A DNA stretch of 64,000 nucleotides from Onthomorpha sp937906975. Its GTDB lineage: Bacteria > Bacteroidota > Bacteroidia > Bacteroidales > P3. Shown here one piece after another: positions 59,313 through 64,000 of the stretch. The stretch covers positions 1 to 64,000 of the forward strand of contig JAZLDH010000023.1 in NCBI GenBank assembly GCA_045614605.1, given 5' to 3'. Within the stretch, counting starts at the first letter, position 1; each line of letters starts with the position of its first letter. The translations under genes and the position numbers were made by a program. Under the pieces are notes generated by a model, which made no database searches, was not told the DNA's origin, and worked only from the letters and a program-made list of their open reading frames with translations.

Positions 59313-61616
59313 TTACTCTACAATAAATTTGCTACTTATTGTTTTGTTTTCTGATTGTAAATCAATGGAATAAAAACCCTTAGGAATATTTAAATAAATC
59401 AAAGAATTATTTATTTTTTTCTTTACTTTATTTGAAAAAATCAAAGAACCATTTTCGTTGTATATGTTTAGGGTTGCTTCTTTGTCAAAGGCAGGGTGTG
59501 AAATGTTGATTACGCCATTTGAAGGGTTAGGATAAATTTTTAGCTTTTCATTGTTTTGTAAAACCTCTTTTAGTCCTACAAGATTTTTATCGCCAATTGC
59601 CATTATGAAATCGCCTTTTCTTAGTTTTGTTGTTACGTATCCAGATGAAGAAGAAGGGTAATTTGCCTCTATTCTATACCATGGTTTTGTTGCGTCTTCT
59701 CTATAAAATAGCATTAGTGAATCTTTGCTTGAGTTGCTTGGTAATAAACTATCGTCAAAGTCGATTTCTGCATAGGAAACTTTGAAATAAAATTTTGCTG
59801 TAATGTCTGCTTTTTCAAGATTTACGCCTTCTATTGTCCAATAGTGCTTTTGAGAAAATCTATCTAAGCCTTCTGTTTCGTTTACTGTCTCATCTCCAAC
59901 CCAATGCAAGGTAGGGCGTATCATTATAGTGTCTTGACAAGAGTTTACTTGTGCTTTGAAATAGGAGTTTTTGAAATCATAGTTGCCAGGCTCTGAAATA
60001 AATTTATAACTGTCGGTTGTAAGGTCAAAAAACTCTTCGTCAAGGTCTAAAAATGCAGCAACAGGAGTGAAAGGTAAAGAAATATTATGCTCATTTTCTG
60101 TTCCATTATCTATTATCATTATTTGGTGTCTGTTAAAGGTTGAATCCATAAATGTAATAGGGATTCTGATATTGCTGCAAGGTGAGTTTTTGTCAAATTC
60201 TGTGCGAGAGGTTAGTTTTATTTTCGCAGAATTTTCTTCAAATTCACAGCTTTTGATTGCGATGTGATGAGTTATTGTATCGAATACGTAATAATTAAAG
60301 AAATCTGTTAAATCTATTCCTGAATAAGACGAAAGGCTATCGCGAAGTGTGTAGGAATCTATGTTGGAATAAGCAAAATCTTGAAGAAGTCTTTGAACGC
60401 TAGCGTAAAATATGCTATCACCCATATAGGTTTTAAGACTCATTGCAATCAATGCACCTTTGTCGTAAACGGTGCTTGAATAGGTGTTTTCACTGCTAAC
60501 ACCGCTTAATGCAAAACGTCCTTCGCTAAAAGGTAAATCGTGAATTACTGATTCGATTTTGGCTCTAAAATGTTCTTTTGCTACATCTTCTCCAAAAATT
60601 GCTTCAAGACTAAGTCTTTCTGTAAAGGTTGTCCAACCTTCATTTATCCACATATCGCCAGAAGTTGCGCAAGTAATTAAATTTCCAAACCAAGAATGTC
60701 CCATTTCGTGTACAATCACAGCTTGAGACTGTAGGGAATAATCCGCAGCCAAAGTTTGAGCAAGACTAATGTTGTCAATATGCTCCATACTTCCCTTTGG
60801 AGTTGTGCAATATCCAACTCTGTTGAATTTAAATTCGCCAAAACTTTTTTCTAAGCAAACAAATGCTGAATCGATATGACGGAAATTTTCTTCTATTGCT
60901 GTGCTATCGCCAGAGAAATAATAGACATTTAAAGGTATGTTACGATTGTTGGAGATGATTTCTTTTTCTAATTTTGAGAAATTAGCTATTGTCATTCCTA
61001 CTGAATAGGTTGGAGAATTTTGTTCAAGTCTCCAATGATATGTTTTACTATCTGCGTTGTCTGTTTGCGAGATTAGATTTCCTGAACATACGGCTTTTAC
61101 ATCGCTGTTTGTGGTAATATAAAAATCAAACTTTGCTTTGTCTGTGAAAGAGTCGTTGCACGCAAACCAACTACGGCCATAACAATGAGGAAAATCTTGA
61201 AATGCTACTCCAAGTGTGTAGATTATATAATTTGAGTAGTGGATTCCGCCCCAATTATAAGGCTCTACGTTTTGTCCTCCTTGATAGTATATTTTGGCTC
61301 TTAGAGTGTCAAGACTCAAATCTTGATTGCTTGGTGTAAACTTAATTTTATTATTTTGATAACTAAAATCTATTGGATTGTCGTTTAGAAAAACAGAATC
61401 TACTGTTTGGTTTTTTAAATCAAATTCAATAAATGATGGATTTTCATCTAAGATTAGAAATGTGATTTCGGTAAATCCTACGTGTCTTCCTGCTTGTAGG
61501 TTATTTACATTAAGAGATATATTATAATGTAATACATCTATGTTTGGGCTTTGTGCTTTTGTGATATTTAAACACCACAAACACAAAAGAATTGATAAAA
61601 AACAGAATTTTTTCAT
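59313..61616 (-). CDS. M1 family metallopeptidase with T9SS sorting domain
   Basis: Secreted zinc aminopeptidase of 767 residues. A signal peptide (MKKFCFLSILLCLWCLNITKAQ) is followed by the M1 beta-sandwich and the catalytic HEMGHSWFGN (His303, Glu304, His307) with third ligand Glu326 in WINEGWTTF. The substrate motif usually GAMEN/GGMEN is GSMEH (275-279), a variant. From about residue 690 a type A sorting domain (KIYPNPSNGVINIS...IPKGFYSIDL...KFIVE) is present. The start at 61616 begins the signal peptide; a longer frame exists upstream. Confidence 0.93.
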   Translation of the reverse strand: MKKFCFLSILLCLWCLNITKAQSPNIDVLHYNISLNVNNLQAGRHVGFTEITFLILDENPSFIEFDLKNQTVDSVFLNDNPIDFSYQNNKIKFTPSNQDLSLDTLRAKIYYQGGQNVEPYNWGGIHYSNYIIYTLGVAFQDFPHCYGRSWFACNDSFTDKAKFDFYITTNSDVKAVCSGNLISQTDNADSKTYHWRLEQNSPTYSVGMTIANFSKLEKEIISNNRNIPLNVYYFSGDSTAIEENFRHIDSAFVCLEKSFGEFKFNRVGYCTTPKGSMEHIDNISLAQTLAADYSLQSQAVIVHEMGHSWFGNLITCATSGDMWINEGWTTFTERLSLEAIFGEDVAKEHFRAKIESVIHDLPFSEGRFALSGVSSENTYSSTVYDKGALIAMSLKTYMGDSIFYASVQRLLQDFAYSNIDSYTLRDSLSSYSGIDLTDFFNYYVFDTITHHIAIKSCEFEENSAKIKLTSRTEFDKNSPCSNIRIPITFMDSTFNRHQIMIIDNGTENEHNISLPFTPVAAFLDLDEEFFDLTTDSYKFISEPGNYDFKNSYFKAQVNSCQDTIMIRPTLHWVGDETVNETEGLDRFSQKHYWTIEGVNLEKADITAKFYFKVSYAEIDFDDSLLPSNSSKDSLMLFYREDATKPWYRIEANYPSSSSGYVTTKLRKGDFIMAIGDKNLVGLKEVLQNNEKLKIYPNPSNGVINISHPAFDKEATLNIYNENGSLIFSNKVKKKINNSLIYLNIPKGFYSIDLQSENKTISSKFIVE

Positions 61617-61631
61617 AAGAATAATTTTTTG

Positions 61632-61639
61632 CAAAGGTA
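61632..61639 (-). promoter_or_regulatory. -7 promoter element for the M1 peptidase
   Basis: The minus strand reads TACCTTTG followed by C, only 15 bases before the ATG at 61616, giving a very short leader. Confidence 0.65.
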
Positions 61640-61660
61640 GATATAAGAACGTATATATGC

Positions 61661-61692
61661 AAAAAAGCCGACTGTTTTCACAATCGGCTTTC
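61661..61692 (-). terminator. Terminator of tRNA-Lys
   Basis: On the minus strand, AAGCCGATTG pairs with CAGTCGGCTT (one G-U) and a T-run follows, 14 bases after the tRNA. Confidence 0.75.
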
Positions 61693-61705
61693 CTTAAACT
61701 ATCAG

Positions 61706-61778
61706 TGACCAAGCTGGGGCTCGAACCCAGGACCCCATCCTTAAAAGGGATGTGCTCTACCGGCTGAGCTACTTGGTC
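61706..61778 (-). tRNA. tRNA-Lys (UUU anticodon)
   Basis: A complete 73-base cloverleaf on the minus strand: acceptor stem GACCAAG/CTTGGTC, D arm AGCTCAGCCGGTAGAGC, anticodon stem CATCC/GGATG around loop CTTTTAA with anticodon TTT, T arm with GGTTCGAGCC, discriminator A. No encoded CCA. Confidence 0.96.
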
Positions 61779-61798
61779 ATTCCCCTGATTTGCGAGTG

Positions 61799-61829
61799 CA
61801 AAATTACGACATTTTTTAATACTACCAAA
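61799..61829 (-). promoter_or_regulatory. Promoter of tRNA-Lys
   Basis: Minus strand TTTG (61829-61826), 19 bases, TAATTTTG (61806-61799) followed by C. This is an exact Bacteroidota consensus, 20 bases before the tRNA. Confidence 0.85.
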
Positions 61830-61963
61830 TTTTCTCTAAGAAAAATTTTACATTATTTTTTTAAAGTATTGATTTTTAGAAAAATAAATTTAAATAAAAA
61901 AAGCGATTTCTTTAAAATATCGATAAGTTTCTTGAAAAAAGTCTAAGAAACGAGTTTTTTTAC

Positions 61964-61971
61964 TAATTTTG
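61964..61971 (+). promoter_or_regulatory. -7 promoter element for smpB
   Basis: TAATTTTG followed by C; only 7 bases separate it from the smpB ATG at 61979, so the transcript would be leaderless or nearly so. Confidence 0.65.
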
Positions 61972-61978
61972 CAACGTT

Positions 61979-62440
61979 ATGCAGTTAGAAGAAAAGCATC
62001 TTATCGATATAAAGAATAGAAAAGCGAATTTTGAATATTACTTTGTTCAAACATTTAGGGCAGGTATTGTTCTATATGGCACAGAAATAAAATCTATCAG
62101 GGAAGGTAAGGTAAACCTTTCCGATTCTTATTGTATGTTTAGCAAAGGGGAATTATGGGTTCACGATATGCACATTTCAGAATATCGTTTTGGTTCGTAT
62201 TATAATCATCAGGTGAAAAGAATCCGCAAGTTGCTTTTAAAGAAAAACGAATTAAGAAAATTAGAAAATAAGAGCAAGGAGAAGGGTTTTACAATTATTC
62301 CTACATTATTATATGTTGATGAAAGAGGATTTGCAAAACTTGAAATAGCTCTTTGTAAAGGAAAACATTCTTACGATAAACGAGAAACAATCAAATTAAA
62401 AGATAATAAAAGAGAGCTTGAAAGGGCTTTAAAGTATTAA
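61979..62440 (+). CDS. smpB: SsrA-binding protein SmpB
   Basis: Partner of tmRNA in rescue of stalled ribosomes. 153 residues with NRKANFEYYF, the conserved GTEIKSIREGKVNLSDSYC, ELWVHDMHISEY, and the C-terminal CKGKHSYDKRETIKLKD tail. The ATG at 61979 matches the usual start for the family. tmRNA itself is not in the window. The next gene follows after 16 bases. Confidence 0.96.
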   Translation: MQLEEKHLIDIKNRKANFEYYFVQTFRAGIVLYGTEIKSIREGKVNLSDSYCMFSKGELWVHDMHISEYRFGSYYNHQVKRIRKLLLKKNELRKLENKSKEKGFTIIPTLLYVDERGFAKLEIALCKGKHSYDKRETIKLKDNKRELERALKY

Positions 62441-62456
62441 ATAAATAATGGTAAAT

Positions 62457-64000
62457 ATGAAAAAACTAGTTTTATTCACCTTTATGTCGTTGTTTACTCT
62501 TGTTAGCTTTGCACAAGGGTATATAATAAATGGTCAAGTTAAAGGAAGTAAAAATGGTCTTGCGACTTTGAGAACATATTTCAGAGATGGAAATGAACAA
62601 TTGGATAGTTCAAGAATAGGAGATGATGGAAAATTTTCTTTTAGAGGTCAAATAAAAGATCCAATACCAGCTTTATTAACTATAAATGGTAAAAAAACAT
62701 ATCGTTTATATCTTTCGCCATCAGATAATGTAGAGATGGTGTTTGTTCCTCAAGATCCAAAAAAGACAAAGATAAAAGGAACAAAATTAACCGATGAATG
62801 GTATTCAATAGTTGCACCACAGAAAAAGGAAGACTATGAGGTGCATTTATCAAGATTAGAAAACTGGGTTATAAACAATCCTTCCCATATTTTTTCACCA
62901 GATATAATTGCTTCTTATCTTGCATACAAGTGGAATTATTCAGACTTAACCCGCACACTTAATACCTTAAAAGAAGAAGCCTTAAATACATATCACTATA
63001 GACATTTAAGAGAAAGAGAAGCCTTGATGACACAACTCAAAATAGGAGGAAAGGCTCCTAATTTCACAATGAAAGATGCACAAAACAAAACTTTCAGATT
63101 GACAGACGAAACAAGAAGACACGATTATGTGCTTTTAGATTTTTGGGCTTCGTGGAGCAAGAGATCAAGAGAACAAAATCCAGAATTAATCAAGATTTAC
63201 TCAAAATATAACAACAAAGGGTTTGAAATTATCAGCGTTTCCTTAGACGAAGACCCTGCAATGTGGGAGAAAGCTATTAGAGAAGATAAATTACCTTGGT
63301 TGCAACTTTGTGATTTCAAAAAATGGGAAACTTCTTCTGCACAAACCTACATGATAAAAGAAGTTCCAAGCAATGTTTTGATAGACAAAGAAGGAAAAAT
63401 AGTAGCATTCAACCTATCGACAGAAGAATTAGCAATTAGATTAAAAGAATTAACAGCTGCATCTGGCTTCACAATCAGCGGAACTATAGATGGAATTGTA
63501 GAGGGTAAAATATCCTTAGAATTATTACTTGAAAACGGAAAGAAAGAAGAAATAAAATCAAAAGTTGTCAATGGACAATTTGAATTTTCTGGCAAGGTAG
63601 ATAGAACATGTATGGCAATAATTTCACTACCTTCAAGCATGGGAGAGATTTCCTTCTTTATGAATAACGAAAACATTGAAATCAGTGGAAAATATGAGAA
63701 CTTAGATAAAATATCTATAAAAGGTTCTTCTTCAAATGACGAGTTTTTGCAAATAGCCAATAACTGTAATCGCCAAAAGAACCCAATGCAATGTTTAATG
63801 AATTATGTTTTAGATAACAAATCAAGTGTTTATTCTCCATTCATCGTAACAGCTTACTTAGCACCTTATTTAAAAACCTCAGAATTAAAAGAAATTTATT
63901 CAACTCTTGAAGGCGAAGCAAAAAAAATGTACCAATACGATTTGCTTGGCAGACATATTTTAGAATTGGATAAAGAAGAACAAGTAGGAGAAAAGATTAG
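62457..64000 (+). CDS. Exported DUF4369/thioredoxin-fold protein lacking the CxxC (3' end outside window)
   Basis: Open to the window end, at least 514 codons. A signal peptide MKKLVLFTFMSLFTLVSFAQ is followed by a DUF4369-like beta domain (GYIINGQVKGSKNGLATL...). A TlpA/AhpC-type thioredoxin fold starts near residue 200 (GGKAPNFTMKDAQNKTFRLTD, YVLLDFWASWSKRSREQNPEL, VPSNVLIDKEGKIVAF). A second DUF4369-like domain starts near residue 340 (GFTISGTIDGIVEGKISL). Where TlpA proteins have WCGPC this one has WSKRS, so it cannot be a thiol oxidoreductase by the usual mechanism. An ATG 9 bases upstream is an alternative start. It lies 16 bases after smpB. Confidence 0.85.
   Translation, partial: MKKLVLFTFMSLFTLVSFAQGYIINGQVKGSKNGLATLRTYFRDGNEQLDSSRIGDDGKFSFRGQIKDPIPALLTINGKKTYRLYLSPSDNVEMVFVPQDPKKTKIKGTKLTDEWYSIVAPQKKEDYEVHLSRLENWVINNPSHIFSPDIIASYLAYKWNYSDLTRTLNTLKEEALNTYHYRHLREREALMTQLKIGGKAPNFTMKDAQNKTFRLTDETRRHDYVLLDFWASWSKRSREQNPELIKIYSKYNNKGFEIISVSLDEDPAMWEKAIREDKLPWLQLCDFKKWETSSAQTYMIKEVPSNVLIDKEGKIVAFNLSTEELAIRLKELTAASGFTISGTIDGIVEGKISLELLLENGKKEEIKSKVVNGQFEFSGKVDRTCMAIISLPSSMGEISFFMNNENIEISGKYENLDKISIKGSSSNDEFLQIANNCNRQKNPMQCLMNYVLDNKSSVYSPFIVTAYLAPYLKTSELKEIYSTLEGEAKKMYQYDLLGRHILELDKEEQVGEKI

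Noticed and set aside
61836..61947. CTAAG at 61836 and 61943 as a tenth phased array
   Set aside because: The distance of 107 bases is not a multiple of 21 and intermediate cores are absent; at best a decayed array.

Overview
The window is about 64 kb of AT-rich chromosome from an anaerobic member of the Bacteroidota, most likely order Bacteroidales. Four things point there. Promoters follow the Bacteroidota pattern (TTTG, about 19-20 bases, then TAnnTTTG). Several secreted peptidases end in type IX secretion (T9SS) sorting domains. A TPP-riboswitch thiamine operon uses the anaerobic ThiH route. A trimeric [FeFe] hydrogenase operon of the electron-bifurcating type is present. I could not assign genus or species from sequence alone.

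Layout. 1-6.2 kb: tail of a T9SS cargo gene, a decayed copy of that tail, then an operon of unknown secreted protein, DPP IV, TilS and a T9SS M28 peptidase, followed by a CAU tRNA. 6.4-9.9 kb (minus): glnS, an outer-membrane barrel and an exported WD40 protein. 10-15.2 kb (plus): DUF3109, a MurL-MurD fusion and class III fructose bisphosphatase. 15.3-16.3 kb (minus): a three-gene DUF3791/DUF3990 cassette resembling a toxin-antitoxin unit. 16.3-25.3 kb (minus): tpiA-prmA-unknown 1509-aa protein-plsY-dcp. 25.4-27 kb: a small barrel protein and a coiled-coil lipoprotein. 27-33.7 kb: TPP riboswitch and thiD-S-(E-like)-E-G-C-H-F. 33.7-35.2 kb: a 470-base non-coding stretch with several repeats, then WbqC-like and unknown genes. 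35.3-39.9 kb: hydrogenase operon. 40-46.3 kb: small exported peptide, T9SS subtilase, gcvH, vanZ-like, rpsO, pnp. 46.4-48 kb: accessory HNH nuclease plus Bro-N gene. 48.1-52 kb (minus): alpha/beta hydrolase and a MATE-M23 fusion. 52-53.7 kb: murB and an unknown gene. 53.7-57.3 kb: membrane glycosyltransferase with TPR tail and an O-antigen-ligase-like protein. 57.3-61.6 kb (minus): acidic protein, ECF sigma/anti-sigma pair and a T9SS M1 aminopeptidase. 61.7-64 kb: tRNA-Lys, smpB and an incomplete thioredoxin-fold lipoprotein-like gene.

The most striking unexplained signal is a family of short intergenic elements. Nine places carry four 5-base cores of the form CWWWG (CAAAG, CTAAG or their complements) spaced exactly 21 bases apart, with 16-base A/T-rich spacers. 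They occur about every 4-10 kb, in convergent, divergent and co-directional gaps. The core orientation varies but the 21-base register does not. I do not recognise this element. Secondary points of interest are the MurL-MurD fusion, the MATE-M23 fusion, the DUF3990 cassette, a thioredoxin-fold protein without its CxxC, a ThiF without its cysteines, and an anti-sigma-like protein with a gliding-motility C-terminal domain.
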